Source: an uncultured Atopobium sp. (GTDB lineage Bacteria > Actinomycetota > Coriobacteriia > Coriobacteriales > Atopobiaceae). From it: a stretch of DNA of 64,000 nt. A model generated the notes under the pieces. The model did not search any database. It saw only the letters and a program-made list of their open reading frames with translations, and had not been told where the DNA came from. The stretch covers positions 1-64,000 of the forward strand of contig CAMPVF010000009.1 in the NCBI GenBank assembly GCA_946997485.1, given 5' to 3'. The position numbers were made by a program, and so were the translations under genes. Below, one piece after another: positions 1 to 8,961 of the stretch; within the stretch, counting starts at the first letter, position 1; each line of letters starts with the position of its first letter.

Positions 1-250
1 TATTTCAAAAAAGAAAAGAATAATTCAGCATGAAGAATTATAAAACCCCACTTCATCAGCTGGGTGCAAAGTGGGTGCACCTTTTAACGTTAACATCCTG
101 TGCACTCAACACTAGGACGTTGACATGTTCCCTGAAACAGCCAAATCACGCTCAAAAACCGCAAGGAATCAGCTTGAAGCCGCCTCGCATTAAACCTTTT
201 AACGATAGCCATCGCTAAGCCTTGCTACACAAGAGCAAATTTGCACCCAC
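1..250. other. Left-edge non-coding DNA with GTGGGTGCA-type repeats
   Basis: No convincing gene is visible. A 62-codon reading frame at 30-218 has no ribosome binding site and resembles no family I know. The motif GGGTGCA occurs twice in direct orientation around 61-79 and once inverted at 240-249 (TTTGCACCCACC), next to the stop codon of the following minus-strand gene. Such motifs could be the edge of an integrated element, but no integrase gene is in view. Confidence 0.4.
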
Positions 251-1807
251 CTAATCAGCCTTTGACATCAAGACAACACTCTCAACGTGTGGCGTATGGG
301 GAAACATGTCCACAGGCGTGATGCTACGTGGCACATACCCGTGTGCATAAAACTCATGAAGGTCCCGCTCTTGCGTAACCGGGTTGCACGAAATGTAAAC
401 GATGCAGGTAGGAGCCAGTGCGCAGGCTCCGGCAATAAATTCTGGTGTAGAACCTGCGCGCGGCGGATCCATGATAATAGCATCAAAGCGAGGGCGATCA
501 TCGTTGCTTATCGCTGCTGCCTCATCATCGTGCGAAAGCTCCGATGTTACTGAGGATGCGTAAACAAAATCCTGCATAAAATGTGTTGCATCGTCGAGTG
601 AATAAACAGCGCGTGCGCCCAAATGGTTGAGTTTTCGATTCCTGCGTGCGCGTTCGATTGAGTCTTCTACCTGGTCAATTCCCACTACAAGTGCATTTTC
701 AATTTGGCTCGCTAAACAAATGCCAATGGTACCGCACCCACAATAGGCGTCCATGATACGCAGCATACCTTGCGGATGCTGGCTTGTTGCCGCTTTGTTG
801 TGCTTTAGGCTGCCAGATTTTCGTGCAGGTAGCGTACGCTTTTGGCAGAATGTTTGCACACCGTCGATAGCCACTTGGTAGAGAATTTCTGTTTGTTGAG
901 GATTTGTTTGGAAAAAACTGCAAGGACCTATTTCAAACGTGCACCCTAACAGCTTATCGCGAATTTTCCCCGGTCCAAAAAGCGGCACGGTATACGTTCC
1001 CAGCATTGCGTTGGTGTTGCGCGCGTTAACGTTCTGTACAATGGTAGTAAGCTGCGGAAATGCACGAAGAATAGCACGGACGAGTGTTTTTTTCTGCGGA
1101 AAATTTCGCACACGGGTAACCAGCACCAGCATACTTTCGTTGTAGTGTTTACTTATGCGTAAAATTGCATGACGGAGGTCACCCGTGCAGCTGTCTTCGT
1201 TATACGCGCTAATACCCAGTTCAGCTGCCTTATATGCAATAAAGTTGAGAATATCACGTGCCTGGGGCGCTTCGGAGGGGCAGTGTGTACACGGAATAAT
1301 GGCATGCGTGCCTGGTGCATAAAAACCGCAGGCAAGAGGCTGTATGCGGGATGCGCGCCCGCCGCGTCGTGCGTGTGCATCGCGCGGAGCACGCGCCATC
1401 TGTGTGTGCCTGCTTGTATGTGCTTCAGCAAATGGCGTTGCCACTTTATAGCGAAACGCACAAGGCTGCGCCTCGTCTTTGAGCTCCATACCAATTATGG
1501 GGTTTAACGTGCATGAATGCTCATGTATCCAGGGGTTAAAAAGCTCGCGCATGCTGTGATTTTTTTCGCGAAGCTGCTCTGCGTACGGCATAGCTAGCCA
1601 TGGACATCCGCAGTAAGCGGGCGTGTGGTTTTGCTGATTTTCGTGCTGTGCGCGCCGTTGAGAACGAGGCTTTGAGCTGCGGAGTTTTGCTGAGCCGCGC
1701 CCGCTGCGTGCCCGCGCGCCTGCTTTTGATTCTGCCTTTGCTTGTGCCTTGAACCCTGGCCGTGAGCTACGCAGGTGCGGTGGGGTGGGGGTGTGAGCGT
1801 GTTTCAT
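251..1807 (-). CDS. 23S rRNA/tRNA (uracil-5-)-methyltransferase, TrmA/RlmCD family
   Basis: Predicted 518-residue SAM-dependent enzyme that would form 5-methyluridine in rRNA or tRNA in the cytoplasm. The C-terminal half has the family motifs in order: FFQTNPQQTEILY, the SAM loop DAYCGCGTIGICLA, MDPPRAGSTPEFI and IVYISCNPVTQERDL, where the Cys of SCNP is the expected catalytic nucleophile. An N-terminal YCGCPW segment resembles part of the Fe-S cysteine cluster of many homologues. The first 60 residues are Arg/Ala/Lys-rich and probably disordered. I chose the ATG at 1807 because AAGGA lies six bases before it; the frame stays open to 1870 with no such site. Which uridine is modified cannot be told from sequence. 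It is transcribed away from the EF-G-like gene. Confidence 0.88.
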   Translation of the reverse strand: MKHAHTPTPPHLRSSRPGFKAQAKAESKAGARARSGRGSAKLRSSKPRSQRRAQHENQQNHTPAYCGCPWLAMPYAEQLREKNHSMRELFNPWIHEHSCTLNPIIGMELKDEAQPCAFRYKVATPFAEAHTSRHTQMARAPRDAHARRGGRASRIQPLACGFYAPGTHAIIPCTHCPSEAPQARDILNFIAYKAAELGISAYNEDSCTGDLRHAILRISKHYNESMLVLVTRVRNFPQKKTLVRAILRAFPQLTTIVQNVNARNTNAMLGTYTVPLFGPGKIRDKLLGCTFEIGPCSFFQTNPQQTEILYQVAIDGVQTFCQKRTLPARKSGSLKHNKAATSQHPQGMLRIMDAYCGCGTIGICLASQIENALVVGIDQVEDSIERARRNRKLNHLGARAVYSLDDATHFMQDFVYASSVTSELSHDDEAAAISNDDRPRFDAIIMDPPRAGSTPEFIAGACALAPTCIVYISCNPVTQERDLHEFYAHGYVPRSITPVDMFPHTPHVESVVLMSKAD

Positions 1808-2071
1808 GGTAATCCTTATGGAACGCAAAATGGAACGCAAACCGTATAGCACGGAGGGCCTGTATAACAAACCTGTATAACAAACCCGCCGTTCACATTC
1901 TTTATCCTACAGGTTGCATGCAAAAACTGTGACAAATGCATATCTTATCAATAAAACCATACGCTCAGCCCAAAAGTTAGCTCGTTTGGCGAGTAGTGCG
2001 CATCACCAGCGCCAACAATTGCTAGTCTATGCATAAGTGTTACCCATTCGTTGTTTGTGCGAGGAGGAATT

Positions 2072-4147
2072 ATGGCAGGCGAAGCACGAAAAGTTAAAAA
2101 TCTAGCTCTTGTTGGACAAGGTGGCGTCGGAAAGACAATGCTCGCCGAGGCTGCGCTTCATTTAAGCGGCAAAACTACGCGGTTAGGTGGTCACGCTGGA
2201 ACAAAGCCTACACTTGATTACGATAGTGAAGAGGGAGCACGCGGTTTTTCGATCTCAACAACAATTGCCCCAATTACCTGGCGATCCTCGCAAATTAACG
2301 TCCTTGACGCGCCGTGTTATCCCGACTTTGTGGGCGATGCATACGGTGCCCTTGCTGCGGCTGAAACTGCCGTGTTTGTTGTTGACGCAGCTACGGGTGC
2401 TGGCGCCATTACCACGCGCCTGTGGTATGCCGCCGAGGAGCTGTCGCTTGCTCGCGCGTTGTTTATTAACCGCCTCGATAGAAGTGACGCCAATTGGGAC
2501 ACCGCCCTTGAACAGGCACGCAGCCTGTTTGGCGCGCGTCTGGTGCCGGTTACCATGCCCATGGGCACGCACGACAACTTTACGGGCGTTATCGACGTTA
2601 TTCATATGTGTGCGCGTCACCTAAACAACGGCACCCTGGTCGAAGAGGAAATTCCTTCGGAATATCAGGCTCAGGCCGCTGCTGCTCGTGCTCAGCTTAT
2701 TGAGTTTGTGGTTGAAATCGACGACAACCTTATGATGAAATACCTCGAAGGCGAGCCAATTGAGCAAGATGAGCTTGAGAGCTTGCTTGGACGTGCCATT
2801 GCCGCGCGCTCGTTTGTGCCGGTATTTGCGGGTGCATGCGTAAAGGAGGAGGGTGTAACATCGCTTCTTAACGCTATCGACGAGTGGTTCCCAACCATGC
2901 AAGACTTTGGTAGGGTCCCGCTGGTAAACGGCGAGGAACTCGACATTTCGCCCGATGACACGCGCCCTGTTGCGTTTGTGTTTAAGTCGCTCAACGATCA
3001 GCAAAACGGCAAGCTTTCGTTTGTAAAAGTGCTGGCAGGTACCCTTACGCCTTCGTGCGAGCTTATTTGTGCGCGTACGCGCAAAACGGAGCGCCTTGGC
3101 CATTTGTATAGCATGTGCGGCCGCGAGCTGCAGGACATGAGCGAAGTTGCTGCAGGTAACGTGTGTGTTGTGCCAAAGCTCGATGTTCAAACGGGCGACA
3201 CGCTGTCTACAACCGGTAAGGTTGAGGCCGCGGCGTTTAGGTTCCCCAACTCTCTGTATCGTGTTGCAATCGAAGCTGATGAGCGCACCAGTGAAGGCAA
3301 GGTGTTTGCATTTATCGAGAAAAGCGCTGCCTCCGACCCAACGCTGTCGGTAGATCGCAACGAAGAAACGGGTCAAACTATTGTAAGTGCTATTGGAGAA
3401 GCGCAGGTAGCCGTGTTGCTTGAGCGTCTTGAGGCGCGCTGTGGCTTAAAGGCGCACATTGTGGCTATGCGCATTGCGTATCGCGAAACGATTCGTCGTG
3501 TTGCAAGTGCGCAGGGTCGCTACAAAAAGCAAACGGGTGGCGCGGGTCAGTACGGCGATTGTTGGCTGCGTGTTGAGCCAAATCCAAATAATGGCTATAA
3601 ATTTGTGGACGAGGTTGTTGGCGGTCACATTCCACGTGGGTTTATTCCGGCGATTGATAAGGGCGTACAAGAGTGCATGCGCGAGGGTGTTCTTGCAGGA
3701 TATCCCATGATCGACCTGAGCTGTGCCGTGTATGAAGGCTCGTATCACCCGGTCGATTCAAATGAAATGGCGTTTAAGACGGCAGCACGTATTGGCTTCC
3801 AAAAGGCGGCTATGCAGGCAGAACCCGTGTTGCTCGAGCCTATGGCGCATCTTACCATTACCGTTCCCGAAAGCTACGCGGGCTCAGTTATGGGCGATAT
3901 TTCTGCTTCGCGCGGACGTGTTGAGGGTATGACGGCAGCCGAGGGTCGCGGGTACGTTGGGTATACGTCAATTGAAGCGACGGTGCCATATGCCGAGGTA
4001 GTAGACTATTCAACTCGTTTGCGTTCACTGTCTCGTGGTACGGGCGAATTTACCCTTACGCTTACGGGCTATGAGCAGGTGCCTCACGATGTACAAACGC
4101 GTCTTGCTGAGGCGTATGCAAAGCGCAGAAGCGAAGGCCGCGCGTAG
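2072..4147 (+). CDS. Elongation factor G-like GTPase (EF-G2 type)
   Basis: A 691-residue translation-factor GTPase with EF-G domain order: G domain, domain II, and domains III-V including the SYAGSVMGDISASRGRVEGM segment of domain V. The P loop GQGGVGKT (about residues 15-22) is intact. The G3 motif DTPGH of EF-G is DAPCY here (residues 79-83), so the DxxG glycine and the catalytic histidine are both replaced, and G4 is NRLD rather than NKMD. It is therefore more likely the EF-G2/EF-G-like paralogue than the main translocase. The start ATG follows GAGGAGG at a four-base gap; an upstream start at 2051 lacks such a site. A hairpin terminator follows. Confidence 0.85.
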   Translation: MAGEARKVKNLALVGQGGVGKTMLAEAALHLSGKTTRLGGHAGTKPTLDYDSEEGARGFSISTTIAPITWRSSQINVLDAPCYPDFVGDAYGALAAAETAVFVVDAATGAGAITTRLWYAAEELSLARALFINRLDRSDANWDTALEQARSLFGARLVPVTMPMGTHDNFTGVIDVIHMCARHLNNGTLVEEEIPSEYQAQAAAARAQLIEFVVEIDDNLMMKYLEGEPIEQDELESLLGRAIAARSFVPVFAGACVKEEGVTSLLNAIDEWFPTMQDFGRVPLVNGEELDISPDDTRPVAFVFKSLNDQQNGKLSFVKVLAGTLTPSCELICARTRKTERLGHLYSMCGRELQDMSEVAAGNVCVVPKLDVQTGDTLSTTGKVEAAAFRFPNSLYRVAIEADERTSEGKVFAFIEKSAASDPTLSVDRNEETGQTIVSAIGEAQVAVLLERLEARCGLKAHIVAMRIAYRETIRRVASAQGRYKKQTGGAGQYGDCWLRVEPNPNNGYKFVDEVVGGHIPRGFIPAIDKGVQECMREGVLAGYPMIDLSCAVYEGSYHPVDSNEMAFKTAARIGFQKAAMQAEPVLLEPMAHLTITVPESYAGSVMGDISASRGRVEGMTAAEGRGYVGYTSIEATVPYAEVVDYSTRLRSLSRGTGEFTLTLTGYEQVPHDVQTRLAEAYAKRRSEGRA

Positions 4148-4167
4148 GATTGCACCCTACATGCTGC

Positions 4168-4208
4168 AAAAACGACAGGCGGCGCGTACTCGTGTGCGCG
4201 CCGTTTTG
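4168..4208 (+). terminator. Rho-independent terminator after the EF-G-like gene
   Basis: GGCGCGTAC at 4181-4189 pairs with GTGCGCGCC at 4194-4202 around a four-base loop, with one G-T wobble. It is flanked by A-rich DNA on the left and a GTTTTG run on the right. Confidence 0.65.
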
Positions 4209-4348
4209 TATGACGGCATCATCCCGGCATCATCCCTGCATGGAGCATATTCTGCTGCATCTTCAACCATATTTCATTAATCTGTATGTGCTATGCTTTA
4301 CATATCTTTTGAGTTATGCGTTATGTTATAAAGGAGCGTATACATCGT

Positions 4349-5665
4349 ATGGACGTAGGCCCATCACTTATACTTACGGTTCTTCTTACCCTGGCAAACG
4401 GCTATTTTTCCATGGCGGAAATGGCGCTGTCTACGGCAAAGCGCGTGCTGCTTGAGCATGAGGCGCAGGAAGGGAACATACCAGCCGGGCGTGTGTTGCT
4501 TATCACGAAAAACGAAAGCGATTTTCTCGCCGCTATTCAGGTGGGCATTACGCTCCTTGGGTTTTTGAGTTCGGCGCTTGCCGCAACGAGCCTGTCCGAG
4601 CCGCTTGCCGGCGTGTTTCGTAATTTTGGCTGGTCGGCGCAGGTATCATACATCGTTGCAACTGCATGTATTACGCTTATCGTGTCGTATTTTTCCATTG
4701 TTATTGGCGAACTTGTCCCCAAACGCATCGCGCTTTCAAATCCCGAGGCTATTGCCAAATCGGTGAGTGGCTTTATGACCCATTTTCTTATGGTTTCGCG
4801 TCCGCTTGTGGTGCTTACGTCGGTTGGTGCGCAGGCAATTTCTAAAATTATCGGCGTTTCCAATGAGCACAACAGGCAAGATGCATCCGAGGACGAAATT
4901 CGCTATTTGGTTAACGATTCGGGCGAGTTGTCCGATGAAGAAAAGTCGATGATTCATGATATTTTCGACCTTGCCGATACCATTGCGCGTGAGGTGATGA
5001 TTCCACGCGTTGATATGTGCGCGCTTGAAGACACCTCAACCGTGGAAGATGTGCTGAGCACGATGCGCACAACAGGCTATTCGCGCGTACCCATTTATCA
5101 CGGGGAAGTTGACCACATTGTGGGCATTGCGCACATTAAAGATTTGATTGCTGCGCTGTTGGATAAGCACGCGTCCGCGCAACCTATCAGCGGTTTTATT
5201 CGCGAAGCCGATTTTTACCCCGACACCAAGGACATTATTCCGCTGCTTTCGGAAATGCGCTCGTCGCACGACCAAATGGTTATTGTGGTTGATGAGTATG
5301 GCGGCACAGCAGGCATTATTACTATTGAGGATATTGTTGAGGAAATCGTGGGCGAAATTGAGGACGAATTTGACCCCGACAACAAGTATCTAACTAAGTT
5401 AGCGCCTAACAAATGGCTGGTAGATGGCCGTTTTTCGGTGGACGATGCACGCGAGTTGGGCTGGCCTATTGAAGACGACCCCGATTACGAAACCATTGCG
5501 GGGTTTGTGCTTAATTTGGCGGACGGCTTGCCTGCGCCTGGCGATGTGTTTATTCATGAAGGCTATGAATTTCGCGTGCAATCGATGCGCCGTACGCGCG
5601 TTTCCACCGTGCGTGTGCGTGCGCTCCCAGCGCCGCCTGTGGCAGACGACGCAAAGCAGGAGTAG
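4349..5665 (+). CDS. CNNM/CorC-type membrane protein with CBS domains (HlyC/CorC family)
   Basis: A 438-residue protein with the CNNM (DUF21) membrane domain at residues 1-190, which contains three or four hydrophobic segments and the signature FSMAEMALSTAKR. It continues with a pair of CBS domains (about 200-320; IPRVDMCALEDTSTVEDVL and VDEYGGTAGIITIEDIVEE) and the CorC/HlyC C-terminal domain. Proteins of this family are linked to Mg2+ or Co2+ efflux and are often mislabelled haemolysins; the substrate here is unknown. The ATG at 4349 was chosen because AAGGAG precedes it by 12 bases, while an earlier in-frame ATG at 4316 lies upstream of that site. Confidence 0.85.
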   Translation: MDVGPSLILTVLLTLANGYFSMAEMALSTAKRVLLEHEAQEGNIPAGRVLLITKNESDFLAAIQVGITLLGFLSSALAATSLSEPLAGVFRNFGWSAQVSYIVATACITLIVSYFSIVIGELVPKRIALSNPEAIAKSVSGFMTHFLMVSRPLVVLTSVGAQAISKIIGVSNEHNRQDASEDEIRYLVNDSGELSDEEKSMIHDIFDLADTIAREVMIPRVDMCALEDTSTVEDVLSTMRTTGYSRVPIYHGEVDHIVGIAHIKDLIAALLDKHASAQPISGFIREADFYPDTKDIIPLLSEMRSSHDQMVIVVDEYGGTAGIITIEDIVEEIVGEIEDEFDPDNKYLTKLAPNKWLVDGRFSVDDARELGWPIEDDPDYETIAGFVLNLADGLPAPGDVFIHEGYEFRVQSMRRTRVSTVRVRALPAPPVADDAKQE

Positions 5666-5670
5666 TACCA

Positions 5671-5714
5671 GGGAAACGTGCGTGTGTTGCATGCACACCG
5701 CGCCGCACGTTCCC
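5671..5714 (+). terminator. Hairpin after the CorC-type gene, possible terminator
   Basis: GGGAAACGTGCG and CGCACGTTCCC are complementary apart from one bulged A and enclose a loop of about 20 bases. No clear T run follows, so termination is uncertain. Confidence 0.4.
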
Positions 5715-5817
5715 GCACATTGGTGCACATATAACGGTAAACTGTAGCAGCTCGTCGTTATTAGTGCGATTGTGTTGTACCATATAGGTACGTTTGGTGT
5801 TTATCGAAAGGAAGCGT

Positions 5818-6816
5818 ATGGACGCTCAAGCAATTCAGCCAATTTCTATTACTAAGGTTGAAATTGATTCGCAATACTTTACAGCTCATATTCGCATTGG
5901 TGAAGAAACACCGCTATTTACCTGCGACGACCTTGAGGCAACCACGCGCATTTACGACATTATGCCGCACATTATTGAGCACGCGTGTGTAGGTGATGCG
6001 TCTGATACGTTTAAGGACGTTATGGGTAATACCGAGCTTGCGCACCTGCTTGAGCATGTGTGTGTTGAACTGCTGAGCCAAACCGACATTGCTGGTGATG
6101 TTCCTGCTGGTAAAACCTTTATTTCGCCCAATGTAAACCGCGGATACGTGTTGCAATTTACCTGTAGCGACGATGCGCTGGTGGCAGCTGCATTTGCAAG
6201 CGCCGTGTGGATTATGAACTGGGCATTTTCGGGCGCGGCAGGAAGCACGCCTAATTGTGAAGCAATTGTTCAGGCAATTGTTGCAATGGTGGGTGAGTTG
6301 AACAGTTCAAATACGATTGAGCTTACCGATGACGAACTCGAAGCATACGTGCAGGAGCATGCCATGTGGAGCGCCGATGCGCTGGAGCTTTTGCATAAGA
6401 GCTTATGCGCGGCTGATGCGTCTGCCGATGGTGCGGCTGAGGCTGAGGTTGATGCGGCTGATGCGCCGGTCGATGGTGCAGCTGAGGTTGACGCGGTTAA
6501 TTCTCCCATTAAAGAGGACGCAGATGCGCCTGCTGCTGCGTGCACATCGGATAATGCCGAGGTAGAAGAGGGTGTTACTGCAGTAGAAAGCAACCCTACA
6601 CCTGCCGTTGATAGTCAACACGAAGCTAACAACGAAACCATTAGCGAAACCAACTACAAGAATGTTCACGAGAATGGTAACGAGGATCAGCAAGATGCCG
6701 ACGATGTGCATTCACAAAAAGCGCCTTTTGCAACACAGCCGTTGCGCGCCGACGCCATTTCGCTGAGCGATGTTAGCCAGGAGCTGCACATTCCTCGTTC
6801 AAAACGCGTGCGCTAA
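5818..6816 (+). CDS. Protein with cyanophycin-synthetase-like N-terminal domain and acidic tail
   Basis: A 332-residue cytoplasmic protein. Residues 1-160 contain ELAHLLEHVCVELLSQ and, after about 25 residues, GYVLQFTCSDDALVAAAFAS. This pattern resembles the HLxEHVxxEL and following strand of the cyanophycin synthetase N-terminal domain; the ATP-grasp and Mur-ligase domains of that enzyme are absent, so it cannot be a complete synthetase. From about residue 200 the chain is a low-complexity Ala/Asp/Glu region with ADGAAEAEVDAADAP-like repeats, ending in a short basic tail. The start follows GAAAGGAAG. The family match is tentative and the function unknown. Confidence 0.6.
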   Translation: MDAQAIQPISITKVEIDSQYFTAHIRIGEETPLFTCDDLEATTRIYDIMPHIIEHACVGDASDTFKDVMGNTELAHLLEHVCVELLSQTDIAGDVPAGKTFISPNVNRGYVLQFTCSDDALVAAAFASAVWIMNWAFSGAAGSTPNCEAIVQAIVAMVGELNSSNTIELTDDELEAYVQEHAMWSADALELLHKSLCAADASADGAAEAEVDAADAPVDGAAEVDAVNSPIKEDADAPAAACTSDNAEVEEGVTAVESNPTPAVDSQHEANNETISETNYKNVHENGNEDQQDADDVHSQKAPFATQPLRADAISLSDVSQELHIPRSKRVR

Positions 6817-7143
6817 CCGTTTGGCGGCACTCTAGCACCGTGCGTCGTGCTCAGCGAGCGCACACGACCGTCCGCACGACCGCGCACCCAGGCGTGTTTG
6901 TACGTTTTTGCATGTAGTTGTACATTCGTACACGTATGCACAATAACGCACGTATTTTTTACATGAACATATTCGCACGTATATGTAGGCATATCTATAC
7001 GTATACGTACGTATATTTCCACGTTTTGCAGCGTGCCAGAGCTAGCCGCACGGGCCGCCGCAGCGCCCTTGGCGCGCGTGCCATGTGCACAATCTGCTAC
7101 ATATATTTGTTCTCCACACACGTCATTTAGAAATGAGGTATCC
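6817..7143. other. Intergenic region rich in alternating purine-pyrimidine ACGTA steps
   Basis: No gene is seen in these 327 bases. Around 6898-7022 the strand is dominated by ACGTA, TACGTA and GCACGT steps, including TATACGTACGTATA near 6997. This may be a flexible or Z-prone promoter region for the ABC exporter operon that follows. No confident -35/-10 pair was identified. Confidence 0.4.
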
Positions 7144-8961
7144 GTGAGCACAGCTTCCCTTCATGCCGATAAGCACGCTAATAAGCACGCCAATAAGCGC
7201 CTGAGCACCGCAGATGTTATTAGTACACTTGCGCGCAGCATTCGAGCGTATCGCGCAGCGTCTATTGCAACGCCTGTATGCGTGCTTCTCGAAGTTGCGT
7301 GTGAGTGCTTTATTCCGTTTTTTACTGCGCAGCTTATCGCGGATATCCAGCGGGGTGCAGCGCTTATGCACGTTGTACAATCGGGCTTGCGGCTGTGTGG
7401 CGTGTCGCTTGTGGCGCTGCTTGTGGGCTGTATGGCGGGCTATTTTTGCTCAAAGGCGTCGGCGGGTTTGGCAAAAAACCTGCGTCATGATATTTTTAAC
7501 GCGGTTCAGCATTTTTCGTTTGCGCAGATAGGAGCCTATTCGCAATCGGGGCTCGTTACGCGCCTTACCACCGACGTTACTAACGTGCAAATTTCGTACA
7601 TGCTGCTTATTCGTCTTGCCGTGCGCGCTCCCATCTTGTTTTTCTTTGCGCTGGTTAGCGCCACTATAATGGCGGGTGCGTTTTCGGTTGTTTATATTTT
7701 TGCCGCCACGTTTTTGGCGTGTGCACTCATGGGCATTATTCGTGTTGCTGGTCGTATTTTTAGACGTGTATTTCCTCAATATGACGAGCTTACGCAATCG
7801 GTTGAGGAAACTGTAAGCGGCATTCGTGTGGTAAAAAGTTACACGCGTGAGCCTTACGAGTACCAGCGTTTTAGCCAAAAAGCACAGGCATTATATAGCG
7901 AATTTATTGGTGCACAGCGCATTGTGGCACTCAATAATCCCGCCATGAACTTTGCAATTTACGGCATGTTTGCGGCTATGGTGTATTTTGGCAGCTATGT
8001 AATTATTACCTCGCAATCAACCCTGCTTAATGTGGGTCAACTTTCAGCGCTTATTACCTATGGTTTTCAAATTTTAATGAGTTTAATGATGTTGTCGTTT
8101 GTGTTTGTGCAAACGTCGCTGTCTGAGGAAAGCGCGCAGCGTATTTGCGAAGTGCTGCGCGAAGAGAGCGAGATAACCAACCCTGCGCATCCGCTGTATA
8201 CCGTGCCATCTGGCAGCATCGATTTTGAGAACGTATCGTTTAAGTATACAAAAGATGCACGTCATCGTGCATTAAAAAACGTAACCTTGCATATTGCTGC
8301 GGGCGAAACGATTGGTGTGTTGGGCATGACGGGATCTGCAAAGTCAACGTTGGTTGAGCTTATCGCCCGCCTGTACGACGTAACCGAAGGCTGTATTCGT
8401 GTAGGCGGAAACGACGTGCGCGCCTACGACATTGCAACATTGCGCCAGGCAATTGGCTTTGTGCTGCAGAAAAACATGCTGGTAAGTGGCACTATTGCCG
8501 AAAATTTGCGCTGGGGCAACCGAGGCGCCACGCGTGAGGATATGCGCGCGGCATGTACTATGGCTGGTGCCAACGAGTTTATACATCGGCTTAACGACGG
8601 CTATGACACCCATGTTGAACAGGGAGGATCCAATTTTTCAGGCGGGCAAAAACAGCGCCTGTGTATTGCGCGTGCGCTGCTTAAACACCCCAAGATTTTA
8701 ATTCTGGACGATTCAACCAGTGCTGTTGACACAAAAACCGATGCGCAGATTCGCACGGCGTTGGCGACGGCATATCCAACCACTACCAAAATAATTATTT
8801 CGCAGCGTGTTTCATCTATTCAAGATGCAAACAGAATAGTAGTTATGGACAGAGGCTGTATCTCTGCTGTTGGAAGCCATGAAGAGCTAATGCGTACCAG
8901 CGCAATTTATAAGGAAACGTATTGTTCGCAAACGCGTGTTGAAGATGGAGGTGAAGCGTAA
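7144..8961 (+). CDS. ABC exporter half-transporter, subunit with degenerate ATP site
   Basis: A 605-residue fusion of a six-helix ABC type I exporter membrane domain (about 20-340) and a nucleotide-binding domain (about 360-600). The Walker A loop is GMTGSAKST (about 394-402), with Ala replacing a usual Gly. The signature FSGGQ is intact. Walker B ends in DDSTSAVD, with Asp in place of the catalytic Glu, and the switch His is Gln554 (ISQRVSSI). These are the changes seen in the inactive-site subunit of heterodimeric exporters such as BmrCD. The start is GTG at 7144 behind GAGGT; the frame is open further upstream without a site. Its stop overlaps the ATG of the partner gene by one base, so the two are surely co-translated. 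The cargo is unknown. Confidence 0.9.
   Translation: MSTASLHADKHANKHANKRLSTADVISTLARSIRAYRAASIATPVCVLLEVACECFIPFFTAQLIADIQRGAALMHVVQSGLRLCGVSLVALLVGCMAGYFCSKASAGLAKNLRHDIFNAVQHFSFAQIGAYSQSGLVTRLTTDVTNVQISYMLLIRLAVRAPILFFFALVSATIMAGAFSVVYIFAATFLACALMGIIRVAGRIFRRVFPQYDELTQSVEETVSGIRVVKSYTREPYEYQRFSQKAQALYSEFIGAQRIVALNNPAMNFAIYGMFAAMVYFGSYVIITSQSTLLNVGQLSALITYGFQILMSLMMLSFVFVQTSLSEESAQRICEVLREESEITNPAHPLYTVPSGSIDFENVSFKYTKDARHRALKNVTLHIAAGETIGVLGMTGSAKSTLVELIARLYDVTEGCIRVGGNDVRAYDIATLRQAIGFVLQKNMLVSGTIAENLRWGNRGATREDMRAACTMAGANEFIHRLNDGYDTHVEQGGSNFSGGQKQRLCIARALLKHPKILILDDSTSAVDTKTDAQIRTALATAYPTTTKIIISQRVSSIQDANRIVVMDRGCISAVGSHEELMRTSAIYKETYCSQTRVEDGGEA

Noticed and set aside
30..218. 62-codon plus-strand frame as a small gene
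   Set aside because: No ribosome binding site, no recognisable domain, and composition unlike the neighbouring genes.
6270..6593. Minus-strand Ser/Ala-rich frame
   Set aside because: It is the mirror image of the acidic repeat region of the plus-strand gene; Ala-rich low-complexity DNA leaves other frames open by chance.
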